The notes below the pieces were generated by a model. It searched no databases. It was not told where the DNA came from and worked only from the letters and a program-made list of their open reading frames with translations. Source: an uncultured Dysosmobacter sp. (GTDB taxonomy: Bacteria > Bacillota > Clostridia > Oscillospirales > Oscillospiraceae). From it: DNA of 17,205 nucleotides. How positions within the stretch are numbered: the first letter of the stretch is position 1; each line of letters opens with the position of its first letter. Positions 5,099-14,678 of this stretch are shown here, piece by piece. Both the position numbers and the translations under genes were made by a program. The stretch is from assembly GCA_934597465.1 (NCBI GenBank), contig CAKTSC010000009.1, positions 1-17,205 on the forward strand. Reading direction: 5' to 3'.

Positions 5099-8000
5099 TC
5101 ACTCAGCCAGCGCTCTCCAAAGAAAGGTGACGATCTGCGCACGGGTGCAATTCGCGCCGGGACTGAACGTGGTATCCGTCGTACCTTTGGTAACACCCTC
5201 CTTGACTGCCCACAGAACCGCATCGGCATAGTAGGCGCCGGCTTTCACGTCGGTAAAGGGGCTGACAGTACCGGCGGCCGGGGCCTTCTGGCTGCGCCAC
5301 AGGAATGTCACGATCTGCGCGCGGGAGCAGGCCGCATCGGGGCTGAACGTGGTCTCGCCGGTGCCCTTTGTAATGCCGCTCTCCACCGCCCACAGAACTG
5401 CGTCATAGCAGTAACTGCCGGCCTTTACATCCGTAAAGGGCATGGCGGCGGTCTTGGGGGCGGGGCTGCCGGCGGCACGCCACAGGAACGTGACGGCTTG
5501 GGCGCGGGTACAGCTGGCGTTGGGGCTGAAGGTGGTGGCGGAAGTCCCCTTTGTGATATCGTTTTCCACCGCCCATAGTACCGCATCATAATAGTAGCTG
5601 CCGGGCAGAACATCGATGAAGGGAGACTCCCCTTCCTGCCAGCCGGCATATACGGTCTTGCTGCCGCTGAGCGTTACTTCCGTAATTCTTTCTGTCAGCG
5701 CCTCGTCCGCATACCAGCCGGTGAAGCGGTATCCGCTGCGTGTGGGTGTGAAGACAGTAAGGTCAACGGTAGTACCGAAGCTCCTGCGCAGTGCCGCGAT
5801 CTTGCTGCCGCCGTTGGTCTCAAAGGTCAGCGTGCAGGAGACCTGGGAAGGAGCCGGATCGAGATAGATGGTGTAGGTACGGGCGGTTGAACCGTCTGCC
5901 GCCGTGATCGTCACCGTGACAGTCCTCTTGTAGGAGCCGCCGGTGATCGCTGCCATGCCGTTTTCTGCCGGCTTGCCGTTCACGGTAACGGCCGCTCCGC
6001 TGCTCTCGGGGATCACAGTGAGCAGATACTGACCCACAGACACATTTCCGACCGTGGCGCAGTCCTTCCCGTCGAAGCTGCCCATCGTAAGGGACAGACC
6101 GTCGATGGTGATGCTGGCAGCATTGGCGGTGTGATTCCCGGAGGCTGCCTCACCGTAGCGCAGAACCACCCGCGCGCCGGATTTCGAGAAGACAATGGAG
6201 CTCTCCTTGATCTCTTCCGCCGCAAGCGTCAGATCACCCAGCGTCTTTGTCTCCAGCAGCGTGCCGTTTCTATCCAGCAGCGCGGCCACCAGATTTCCGC
6301 TGGCGCGCGGCTGGAGGGAATTGTTCCGCACCTGCACATTGGCCGTGGTGGTGCCGCCGTTTTCCATCTCGACAGAGACGGTGGTGGGTACGTTTTCGTT
6401 TCTTGTCAGCAGGCTGTCGAAGGTGATGTGTTTCTGGTTGTTCTGGCTGTCCGCCTCAGGGAGCGTGACCCAGGCCCCGTCGATCTGCTGCTCAATCCGC
6501 GCTTTGACGAAGAGCACCACGCCGGAATCGGGGATCTCCTTGAGTCCGGCATCCGAGACATACTGTCCGATGCTGAACGTCATCTCCTGGGTGCAGCCGG
6601 TCTTGTCGATCGCGGCCAGCGCATCGCCGGTAAGGATCCGCTCATAGGCTTTGTCCGTGCTGCCGTCCGCAAAATACTTCCCGTTGACCGGCATACTGCA
6701 TTCGGGGTCGGAGTAGACGCCCAGAACCACACGGCGGTCCGGCTTGTTCACAGATGCCGCCGCCTGGTTGTAAAGGTGCGCAAGGACTGTCCGCAGGCCA
6801 TCCTGTTCCCTGGTGACCGTCAGGGCGGAAATGCCCACGTCCGGGTAATCCAGACGGATCACGCCGCTGGCAGATCGCTCTGCCGCACCGGTAAAGCCCG
6901 CGGTTGCCGTGTAATCCAGATCCTTGATCTCGCTGCCGGTCTTGGCGACAACGGAAAGCGTCTTTGACTGGCCGGGCAGAATCGCAAGGCCGGTAAACGT
7001 CTGCGGCTCTGCGCCGTCCAGCCTGATGGCAACGCGGTCGATGATGTGCATTCCCTGATTCGCCACGGTGAAGCTGACCGGTACATAGCTGTCGGCGGCC
7101 AGCGTGGTATAGTCCACCGTGGTGGAGACGACTTCCACCGCATCGGCATACGTGCCGGACGCGCTGAAGAGATTCACAGTCTGCCTGGGGATGCGGCCGG
7201 TGCCGGAATAGGTTTCGCCGCCCAGTTCGTAGGAGTAGCTGACTTCGTCAAACTCTGTTTCGCTGTAGGCCGTGCCCTGCAGCACCGCCTGGATGCCGGC
7301 ACCGTCGCCATTCGCAACGAAGGCATCCATGTGATTCAGCCTGGTGCGTTCGGGAAGCTCCGCCACTTCAATTGCTGCGGAGGAGATATAGCCGTCGTCA
7401 TAGGGCACAAACCGGATGGCCCGGATGACGTCATTCTCCCCGGCGCCTGCATTGGCGTCGTTCCACAGGATCGACAGTTCATCCAGCGTATCCGCGCCCT
7501 TGACGAAGGTGAACTGGCCGTCAAAGGCCGCCGTGGACACCATATCGCCGAGAGACTCGGGCAGGATGGGCTGCGGTGCGCCGGTCTTGTCGAACACCCG
7601 CAGGCCAACATCATGCTGTTCCGCGCCGGTGCGGGACTGGACGCTGCTCCACCCCAGCACAAACTGGCCGCCCACTGCGGTCAGCTGGGGATTTTCATCG
7701 GTGCAGGAATTGGTGGTCGCGCGGATCGTCTTGGCGCTGTCCTCCGGATTCGTATCCGTGGTATCCAAGACCGTGTAATAGATGTCGCTGCCGTTGGCCG
7801 CGTCCTCTACGGAGAAGGCAACGGCGGCGGTGCCGTCCGCGAGCATTTTGGCGGTCATACCGGTGACCTCGCCGGCGCTGCCATTGTAGAGCGTGTAGGT
7901 TTCGCTGCTCCACGCTTTGCCGTCAAAAATCCTGCAGAGGATGCGGTTCTGCGTGAAGGCAAACGCGCTTTCATCAGTCTGAACAGAGCGCCACACGGCG

Positions 8001-11000
8001 ATGGCTCTGCCGCCGTTGACCGCGATGACAGGGGCGAACTCCTGAGAACCGTTGTCGGTAAGGCGTGTCGTGACCCATTCGCTGCCGTTCCAGATCGAGG
8101 CCATGACCTCCAGACCGTTGAGAAGGATCGTCTGCTGGCCTTCATTCAGCTTTGTGCCGGCCTTGAGATTCAGGGTCGCGGCTTCCCGCAGCCAGACCGC
8201 GCCGGCAAAATCGCTTGTACCGTCAAAGTCCGGAGAACTGTCTCCGTAGCCGGAGAAGCCGTCCGTTCCGTCGGGAATGGCGGTACCGTTGGGGAAAGCG
8301 CCGCCCGAAGACAGGCTGTAACGCACCTCCACATCCGTCACATCGGTGCTGTCGGCATCGGAGAGGTAAACAAGGATCCCGCCGTCATCGGAGATCATCG
8401 GCGTGCTGAAGGGGTAGGAATTGGTCTCGATCGCCTGAAGCTTATTGGACACGTCCAGGCTCATGAGCGCAATTCCGCTGCCGCCGCCGAGCCAGATGCG
8501 GCCGTCCGCGTCGAGGTAGTCGCGGCTCTGAAGCCGGACCACGGGCTCCGCCGCCACCACGGCGCTCCGGCTGTCGTAAGCCGCCAGATTCTGGCCTGCC
8601 AGATCATCGTCCATCCAGCCGGTGGAACCCAGGCCGCTGGAGGCGCTTTCCCAGTAGTCGCTGATATCGTCCCAGTCGTTGAATCTCCACGCCGTGCCGT
8701 ATCCCAGGGACACCAGCGTGAGCTCCGTGACCAGCGGGCCGACGCCCAGCGCGGCCCGGATGCCGGCCTCGCCGTCCAGCTGGAGGAACTGGCCCCGCAC
8801 GTCCCGTGCGTCGGGATCCTTCAGGTACTTCCGGGTCAGGAACCGGTTCTCGTTGTTGATCTCGATGGTGCCGAATACGCCGACCTTGGCCGTGAAGCCC
8901 TGGTCGTAGCCCAGGCCGCCGAAGAATTCGAAATAGGCGTTGATGCGCAGCGCGGTCAGATAGTCGTTGACGGCGTTGGCCGTGTCGTCGTTCCATTCCA
9001 GCCCCAGCTGCTCGGCGTAGCGGATGGCGGACTGGAAATCCACGACCGCGCCGCCGCGAACCTTGAAGCTGGCCGTCAGCGGGATGCCGTAGGCGGAGCA
9101 GCGCAGGATTTTCTCAAATTCTAGCTGCGCGCCGGCGGTAAAGCCGCCGCCGGTGGTCAGAACCTGCCACTGACCCTTGTCAAAGCTGTAGCGGATCTCC
9201 GTGCTCACCCAGCCCTCCAGCTGGAGCATGATGGGCAGGCCGATCGCGCCGCTGGCCGCGCCGTAAAGACTGCTGCGGTCGTCGAAGTAAGAGCCGTCGG
9301 CCATGGCCTGGAAATCGCTGAGGGTGAAGGTGTCATTGACCTGACCCAGCAGGCTGTCATAGTCCTGCCCGATATAGCTGGGTTCCAGAGAGATCCCGTT
9401 CCGGTCATACTCCAGATCTTCCAGCTTTGTGGTGTTGATGCCGGTCCAGAGGTATGCCTCATAGCGGGTGGGATCCTCCGTGGGCATGAGGATGGCCTTC
9501 ACCAGGCCGGTCTCTCCGCCCATTTTTTCCAGGAAGGACAGGGCGTCCATCATAATGCCGTCGGACACGGTGTTGACCAACCCGTATTCGGTGTTGGCCC
9601 CGCCGACGCTGCCGTAAGCGGCCAGGTTTGCCATCAGGGACATGACGGACGGCGCGTCCTCCACCCGTTCAATGGCGGTCAGATCCGCAAGGCCGAAGGG
9701 CAGCGCAATGGTGCAGACCAGTCCGCCGTTCCCGTTATAGAGCGCGGCCTCCAGCGGCGTTTTGCGCGTCCCGTCATAGTTCTGGAAGCTGCTGCTGGTG
9801 ATCGCAGCAGAATTGCTTACCAGCGGGATGGACGAGAAGGGATAGGAGGCGTCCTTGACCGTTACCGATCTCTGTGCCGGAACGGAGACGCCGGTCTCCT
9901 GCGCCCGCAGGTCGAAACGGTATCCGGTATCGGCGAAGGAGACATCCTCCACGCCCCAGAGCATGATCGAGCTTTCCAGGCGGGCGCTGGGGTAGTTGCT
10001 GCTGGGGCCCACGACGCCGGTATGCCTGCGCACGTCGATCTCACGGCCGGTATAGCTGACGGTCTGGACGGCCACGAAGGGCTTCTCCTTCCCCGCGGCT
10101 GTCAGCGTCACGATATCCTCGCCGGAGCGCATGGCGTCGCGCTGGGTCAGGCTGCCGTCCACGGTGACGATCTCGGGATAGTAGTCGTTGCCGAAGCGCA
10201 GTTCAAGGATGAACTCCAGACTGTCGCCCACGCCCGCGGCTTTGGGATCGTTTTTGGACGTGAACTGCGACAGATCCATGTGAACGGTCAGCATGCCGTT
10301 TGCGTCGGTGGTGAAGGTCTGATCCTGCGTTCCGTCCAGCGACGCGGCCTGACCGGCTGCCTTTGCAAATCTGGCGCCGGCGCAGTAAGCGTCATCGCGG
10401 TTTCCGGCAGCATAACGGTTGCGGTATACGCCGCCCCGCAGGGTCACATCCGTATTGGCCAGCGGCGTACCGTCAGGCCGCAGCAGCTGTACCTGCGCGG
10501 CGGCGGCACGGCGCAGCTCGGCTGTGTTGAGGGGATACAGCTCGCCACGTACTCCGCTGCCCTCGCCGCTCTTGAGTGCCAGCCGGGAGACCGTTCCCCG
10601 GTAGGAGACACCGCCGCTGACGGAGGCTGCCCGCAGCTCGGACGCGATGCCATTGGGCTCAAACAGTGCCAGAGAGCCGTCGTCGTTGGAGTAGAGCGTG
10701 TGCGTCTTCCCCTGGCCGTCCTCATAGGAGATCTCAGTCCTGACTGCCGGAGAGAACTGGAACAGATACAGCTTGTCTTTCAGGGTCTCCACGTTTACAG
10801 TGACACGGTCACTGAGCGAGGGCAGGGAGCTGTGCGCGGCGGTGACGGTATTGCTGCCGTCCCGCAGGCCGCTCAGCAGCAGAATGGTCTGGGGCAGATA
10901 GCTGGTGTAGGAATACTGCTCCAGCGGTGCGTAGAGGCTGCCCTCCCGGTAGTTGATGCTCACCGCCCGCTGCAGTTCATCGGAGACCGCATCCCCCTGG

Positions 11001-14000
11001 CCGGTGGAAGTGCTCCACCGGATCGTGTCATAGAGAATGCTCCAATCGTAGTCCCGGAAGTTGATGCCGATGCTCTCCATCAGGCTCAGTTCGCTGCGGA
11101 GCCCGGCGATGGCCTGGGCAGAGGTCAGGCCGCTGATGGTTTCACCGGCATAAGTGCTGATCGAGGGATCCGTCGTGGTCTCGCCGGTAATGTCGTTTTT
11201 CAGCGTGACGGAATCCCGCTTCTCGCCGCCCACCAGGATATCCAGCGCGCCGCTCCGATAGACGGTGATCGTGCTGGACGCGATGCTCCAGGTGGGATCC
11301 GCGCCGTTTTTGGCCTTGGCGGTGACGATGTAGTAATCCTTCAGCTGCGCGGGCGTATCCGGCAACAGGGGATAGCTGCCGGAGGCGGCCTTCTCCGTGG
11401 TGGTGTAAACTGTCTCGCCGTTCTTTTCCACCGTGAACTGGAACTGACATGCGTCCGGGTTCGTAACCAGATCGAAATTCTCGACCGTCCAGCCGATCTC
11501 GATGGACTGACCGCTGGTAAACATCGGATCGTCCAGCCCCGTGAGCGTGATCACTGCGGGCTGGGAGCGGACAATGATCTTTGCCTCGGTACTGAGGTTC
11601 CGAACGGTGCCGTCCACCTCGGCCGTCGCCGTCAGCCGCAGGATATAGGAGGGAGTGCCGCCTTTGGAGATGGCGGTGAGCTGATCGCCGGGGATGGTCA
11701 GGTTCGCGGCCGTGCGTTCCAGCGTCGTTTCCCAGATGGGTTCCGCATCTTTCGCGATGCTGCTGCCCGCATAGAGCGCGGCCGTGATCCTGCCGTCCGC
11801 CGGTGCGTGGTCAGAGAGATTGGACGCAAAGTGGACGGTCTGATCCATACCCATCCGGGCATAGACGGTGTCCGCGCCCACGGGGAACAGGATGCTGGGC
11901 CGGCCGCTGTCCTTCACAGTGACCGTAATGGAGTTGGAAGCCGTGGTCGTTCCCTTCCCGTTGTTTCCGCACGTCAGGGAAATGGTGGCGGTACCGGCTT
12001 TCAGGGGGATGATGCCGGCTTTGACCGTCTGCGTCAGCGACAGGTTGGTGCCGCCGCCCTCGACGGCTGTCAGCTGAAGGATCTCCGGATCGCTGACCGT
12101 CCATTGGACATCGTCGGTGCCCAGATAGCGATAGGTATAGTCTTTTTTGTTGTCAGTGAACCCGAGCACCGGAACCTCCGCGTCCTGCAGGAACACGACC
12201 TGATCGATCCCGGAGGGCCAGCCGGCGGAATGGACGCCGATGGTATAGGCGCTCTCATCCGCAAGCGTGACCGGCTGCTGGGTGAAGGTTGCATACGCCC
12301 CGTAATAAAGGGAATCGTTGAAATACAGCTCCGCCGTATGGGCGGTTTCCGCGCTCACGTTCGGCAGCGTCATGCTGCCGGTGAGGATGTACTCCTGCTG
12401 GCTGCCCGTGCCGGTGACATCCAGCTTTAATTCGGCCTCCTGCGTGGGGTCGCCGTCCAGCACAACGGAAACCTTGCTGGCGTCCGAGGCCTTCGACCAC
12501 TCCAGCCACTTGGTCTGGAAGGTCTCGTCATTGTTCAGCGTCACCCGGAAGCTGACTTTGCTGGGATCCTGGGGATCTGCCTCGGCGGACAGGGAAAGGA
12601 AGCTGTCGTCCAGATCGCCGCCCTGCAGGCCGTCTCCGAGCACGGTGGTTCGGAACTCCTTATAAGCGCCGTCGGTCTGGGACTTGAATTTGTTGCCGTA
12701 GACATCCGTACAGGCGTTCTCATCCACGGGCTTCACGCCCAGCACCTGAATGCCTGTGCTGTCCGTGGCCGAGACCGGGTAATAGAACACGCGGGTCTTG
12801 GAAAGGGTAGCTTCGGAAGAAGGGTATACAGTTGCATCGATTAGGCCCGCAATTCCGCTGTTGCCGGACAGATACTTGGTTTCCGTGCCGTCCAGATAGG
12901 CCAGCTCATAATCGCCGTAGACCGGCTCGGAGAAGGTCACGACGATGGGCACGACGTTGTCGGGATAGAACGAGGAATACCAGTAATCCGTGCTTCCTGT
13001 ATACTTGGGCGTGCGCGCGCAGCTGTCGATGGACTCGATGGTCGGCGCCGTTTCGTCCACGAGGGTCAGTGCGCCGTGGATCAAAATTTCCTCCGGACGG
13101 ATATCCGCATCATCATTCTGCGCGATCCAGCTGACGGGCAGATACCAGTCCTGCGGATACCAGACGTAGTTGGAGTCTGTGGTCGTGATCGGGACTTTTA
13201 CATTCGTAAAGCGCCGCACGCGCCAGTTGTGGTTTTTGACCTGCTTATAGAAGTTGAGCTTGCTGGGATCCGAATAGTCCCAGTCCATCTCCTGTACCCG
13301 GGCAAGGTCTGCCAGATAGGCGGCGTCATCACTGTCGGAAAAATCGTTGGAGTCATAGCTCCGGGAGATTCTTGCGATCTTGACAAGATCCCCGTCCTCC
13401 ATGATGGAAATGGACATGGGCTTGATATCCCGGCTGCCGTCCTTGGTCCAGAGCGTCACGTTTGCCAGATTGACCTTGGGATCGTCCGGGTCGCCCGCGC
13501 CCAGCTTGATCGCCTGATTGAAAACGTCCATCCAGCCGTGGGTCTCATTGTATATGCTGCTGGGGTCGTAACTGTATCCGCGGGCGGCCGGAACGGCGGT
13601 GTTGATCTTGAAGTAGTCCGTCCCGTTCACCGTGACCTTTTCGGTCGCGCTGTCGTGCTGCTGCCAGTCCAGGTGATAGGGCACGACGCTCGTTCCGCTG
13701 CCGTCTCTTTTGCCGATCTGCGTGCCGCCGGTGATCGCGGAAACGATGGCGTCCGCATCACTGGACGCCGCGAGCGACACCGTGCACGACTGCGCGCAGG
13801 CCGGCATGGCGGCGCCATAGGCGGTGCGGGCCTGAATGAGCACCCTGGCATACCCGTCCCAGTGGCCCTCATACTCGCGGAGATACCCGCGCAGCGTGTC
13901 CATCGACAGATTCAGTTCCACCGAACTGGAGTCCTTCGAAATGGTGAAGTCCTTGAAAAAGTTGCCGCCGGGCATGCCGTCCGCGTAGAAGTCCGACTGA

Positions 14001-14557
14001 TGGGGCGTCAGGAAATCGGCAAACATGCCGATCTGGATGCCGATGTCATGGGGCGCGGTGACCTCGTTGCTGTTCCGGTCATACAGAACGGCTTTGATGG
14101 TCAGAATGTTGTTGTCCTGGTTCCGCCCGATGAACAGCTTGAACGTCAGGTCGTGTACGCTCGTATCCGCCGCCTGCAGGGAAACGCCGCCGCCGTTCGA
14201 GGCCAGCCGGTTCAGCGTCTGCGCCAGATCGGTCATCTGGTACTCAATGGACAGCGCGTACATCAGTTGCTCCGCCGTGGCGGAGCGGCCGGTGGCATCC
14301 ACGGTGACGCGGGTGTCCAGATCCTCCGCGCTGCATTGATTCAGCCACTCCACCAACGCATCCAGAGAGGAAAGGCGCGTGCCGTCCTCCACTGTAAAGG
14401 TGTTGTCCCGGATCAGTGTGCCGCCGCTGTCCACCAGACCGAGCTCCAGCATCCGCGCGTACAGCGCTTCCTCCGGCTGCGCCGCAAAGGCGCTGACCGG
14501 AAGCATGGTGAGCGTCATGCACAGGGTGAGGAAAATGCTGAGTAATCGTTTTTTCAT
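5099..14557 (-). CDS. Giant secreted multi-domain SLH surface protein (3152 residues)
   Basis: The signal peptide (MKKRLLSIF to about AFA|AQ, residue 25) sends the protein out of the cell, and three C-terminal SLH domains (about 2978-3149) should bind cell-wall polymers. Between them I see: a unique N-terminal region; an Ig-like module at about 500-620 with 'VVTFSEPVYG'; Big_2-like modules at about 760-890; a carboxypeptidase-regulatory-like segment at about 1350-1430 ('DGTPLANTDVTL'); a central beta-rich region at about 1800-1960 that I cannot assign; propeller-like repeats at about 2000-2400 ('APVIAVNGGRAIAVW'); a CARDB-like module at about 2470-2560; a cadherin-like beta-sandwich at about 2823-2907; and an InlB B-repeat-like (Flg_new) domain at about 2908-2977 ending 'KTVYAGW'. 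No catalytic motif or sortase signal is evident, so adhesion or a structural envelope role is inferred. The ATG at 14557 has GGAG 6 bases upstream. The frame is intact. It lies 121 bases downstream of a tetR-type gene. Confidence 0.92.
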   Translation of the reverse strand: MKKRLLSIFLTLCMTLTMLPVSAFAAQPEEALYARMLELGLVDSGGTLIRDNTFTVEDGTRLSSLDALVEWLNQCSAEDLDTRVTVDATGRSATAEQLMYALSIEYQMTDLAQTLNRLASNGGGVSLQAADTSVHDLTFKLFIGRNQDNNILTIKAVLYDRNSNEVTAPHDIGIQIGMFADFLTPHQSDFYADGMPGGNFFKDFTISKDSSSVELNLSMDTLRGYLREYEGHWDGYARVLIQARTAYGAAMPACAQSCTVSLAASSDADAIVSAITGGTQIGKRDGSGTSVVPYHLDWQQHDSATEKVTVNGTDYFKINTAVPAARGYSYDPSSIYNETHGWMDVFNQAIKLGAGDPDDPKVNLANVTLWTKDGSRDIKPMSISIMEDGDLVKIARISRSYDSNDFSDSDDAAYLADLARVQEMDWDYSDPSKLNFYKQVKNHNWRVRRFTNVKVPITTTDSNYVWYPQDWYLPVSWIAQNDDADIRPEEILIHGALTLVDETAPTIESIDSCARTPKYTGSTDYWYSSFYPDNVVPIVVTFSEPVYGDYELAYLDGTETKYLSGNSGIAGLIDATVYPSSEATLSKTRVFYYPVSATDSTGIQVLGVKPVDENACTDVYGNKFKSQTDGAYKEFRTTVLGDGLQGGDLDDSFLSLSAEADPQDPSKVSFRVTLNNDETFQTKWLEWSKASDASKVSVVLDGDPTQEAELKLDVTGTGSQQEYILTGSMTLPNVSAETAHTAELYFNDSLYYGAYATFTQQPVTLADESAYTIGVHSAGWPSGIDQVVFLQDAEVPVLGFTDNKKDYTYRYLGTDDVQWTVSDPEILQLTAVEGGGTNLSLTQTVKAGIIPLKAGTATISLTCGNNGKGTTTASNSITVTVKDSGRPSILFPVGADTVYARMGMDQTVHFASNLSDHAPADGRITAALYAGSSIAKDAEPIWETTLERTAANLTIPGDQLTAISKGGTPSYILRLTATAEVDGTVRNLSTEAKIIVRSQPAVITLTGLDDPMFTSGQSIEIGWTVENFDLVTNPDACQFQFTVEKNGETVYTTTEKAASGSYPLLPDTPAQLKDYYIVTAKAKNGADPTWSIASSTITVYRSGALDILVGGEKRDSVTLKNDITGETTTDPSISTYAGETISGLTSAQAIAGLRSELSLMESIGINFRDYDWSILYDTIRWSTSTGQGDAVSDELQRAVSINYREGSLYAPLEQYSYTSYLPQTILLLSGLRDGSNTVTAAHSSLPSLSDRVTVNVETLKDKLYLFQFSPAVRTEISYEDGQGKTHTLYSNDDGSLALFEPNGIASELRAASVSGGVSYRGTVSRLALKSGEGSGVRGELYPLNTAELRRAAAAQVQLLRPDGTPLANTDVTLRGGVYRNRYAAGNRDDAYCAGARFAKAAGQAASLDGTQDQTFTTDANGMLTVHMDLSQFTSKNDPKAAGVGDSLEFILELRFGNDYYPEIVTVDGSLTQRDAMRSGEDIVTLTAAGKEKPFVAVQTVSYTGREIDVRRHTGVVGPSSNYPSARLESSIMLWGVEDVSFADTGYRFDLRAQETGVSVPAQRSVTVKDASYPFSSIPLVSNSAAITSSSFQNYDGTRKTPLEAALYNGNGGLVCTIALPFGLADLTAIERVEDAPSVMSLMANLAAYGSVGGANTEYGLVNTVSDGIMMDALSFLEKMGGETGLVKAILMPTEDPTRYEAYLWTGINTTKLEDLEYDRNGISLEPSYIGQDYDSLLGQVNDTFTLSDFQAMADGSYFDDRSSLYGAASGAIGLPIMLQLEGWVSTEIRYSFDKGQWQVLTTGGGFTAGAQLEFEKILRCSAYGIPLTASFKVRGGAVVDFQSAIRYAEQLGLEWNDDTANAVNDYLTALRINAYFEFFGGLGYDQGFTAKVGVFGTIEINNENRFLTRKYLKDPDARDVRGQFLQLDGEAGIRAALGVGPLVTELTLVSLGYGTAWRFNDWDDISDYWESASSGLGSTGWMDDDLAGQNLAAYDSRSAVVAAEPVVRLQSRDYLDADGRIWLGGGSGIALMSLDVSNKLQAIETNSYPFSTPMISDDGGILVYLSDADSTDVTDVEVRYSLSSGGAFPNGTAIPDGTDGFSGYGDSSPDFDGTSDFAGAVWLREAATLNLKAGTKLNEGQQTILLNGLEVMASIWNGSEWVTTRLTDNGSQEFAPVIAVNGGRAIAVWRSVQTDESAFAFTQNRILCRIFDGKAWSSETYTLYNGSAGEVTGMTAKMLADGTAAVAFSVEDAANGSDIYYTVLDTTDTNPEDSAKTIRATTNSCTDENPQLTAVGGQFVLGWSSVQSRTGAEQHDVGLRVFDKTGAPQPILPESLGDMVSTAAFDGQFTFVKGADTLDELSILWNDANAGAGENDVIRAIRFVPYDDGYISSAAIEVAELPERTRLNHMDAFVANGDGAGIQAVLQGTAYSETEFDEVSYSYELGGETYSGTGRIPRQTVNLFSASGTYADAVEVVSTTVDYTTLAADSYVPVSFTVANQGMHIIDRVAIRLDGAEPQTFTGLAILPGQSKTLSVVAKTGSEIKDLDYTATAGFTGAAERSASGVIRLDYPDVGISALTVTREQDGLRTVLAHLYNQAAASVNKPDRRVVLGVYSDPECSMPVNGKYFADGSTDKAYERILTGDALAAIDKTGCTQEMTFSIGQYVSDAGLKEIPDSGVVLFVKARIEQQIDGAWVTLPEADSQNNQKHITFDSLLTRNENVPTTVSVEMENGGTTTANVQVRNNSLQPRASGNLVAALLDRNGTLLETKTLGDLTLAAEEIKESSIVFSKSGARVVLRYGEAASGNHTANAASITIDGLSLTMGSFDGKDCATVGNVSVGQYLLTVIPESSGAAVTVNGKPAENGMAAITGGSYKRTVTVTITAADGSTARTYTIYLDPAPSQVSCTLTFETNGGSKIAALRRSFGTTVDLTVFTPTRSGYRFTGWYADEALTERITEVTLSGSKTVYAGWQEGESPFIDVLPGSYYYDAVLWAVENDITKGTSATTFSPNASCTRAQAVTFLWRAAGSPAPKTAAMPFTDVKAGSYCYDAVLWAVESGITKGTGETTFSPDAACSRAQIVTFLWRSQKAPAAGTVSPFTDVKAGAYYADAVLWAVKEGVTKGTTDTTFSPGANCTRAQIVTFLWRALAE
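5111..5626 (-). repeat. Three tandem SLH domains encoded at the end of the giant gene
   Basis: Residues about 2978-3028, 3039-3089 and 3100-3149 are near-copies. Each has an 'F-x-D-V' start, 'YYYDAVLWAVENDITKGT' or an equivalent, then 'TTFSP', 'C-x-RAQ' and 'VTFLWR'. The copies are separated by short Ala/Pro linkers. Third codon positions look less G/C-biased here than in argS. The last copy runs directly to the TGA. Confidence 0.93.
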
Positions 14558-14582
14558 GTTGTCTCCTCGCTTTCTTCCTGCA

Positions 14583-14603
14583 CTGCCCGCCCCCCACGGG
14601 CAG
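14583..14603 (-). other. Leader hairpin before the giant gene
   Basis: CTGCCCG (14583-14589) and CGGGCAG (14597-14603) pair around a 7-base loop, about 15 bases upstream of the SD of the giant gene. With the palindrome at 14623-14646 and a small GCATT/AATGC stem at 14652-14668, the gap between tetR and the giant gene is largely structured. Confidence 0.5.
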
Positions 14604-14622
14604 CGCGTCGGCAGAAGGGAAC

Positions 14623-14646
14623 TGCATCGGGAGATCTCCCGATGCA
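14623..14646. promoter_or_regulatory. 24-base perfect palindrome between tetR and the giant gene
   Basis: The half-site TGCATCGGGAGA is followed directly by its exact inverse. As DNA it is a large two-fold symmetric site, suited to a dimeric repressor such as the adjacent TetR. As RNA it is a 10-bp stem with a GAUC loop and no following U-run. A competing stem pairs 14636-14640 (CTCCC) with 14648-14652 (GGGAG) and excludes it, which would also fit attenuation. No -35/-10 pair for the giant gene is evident around it. Confidence 0.55.
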
Positions 14647-14678
14647 AGGGAGCATTCCCCTGCAATGCGTATTGGGTT

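Noticed and set aside
4531..5130. Plus-strand open frame of 199 codons in the hairpin array
   Set aside because: It runs through perfect inverted repeats, lacks an SD and a recognisable composition, and overlaps the end of the giant gene.
7046..9124. Very long open frame (692 codons) on the plus strand opposite the giant gene; similar ones at 10022-12430 (802 codons) and 13076-14545 (489 codons)
   Set aside because: They are antisense to a frame with a signal peptide, recognisable domains and SLH repeats. Their translations are rich in His, Gly, Arg and Val in the pattern of mirrored GC-rich codons, with no ribosome-binding site or domain.
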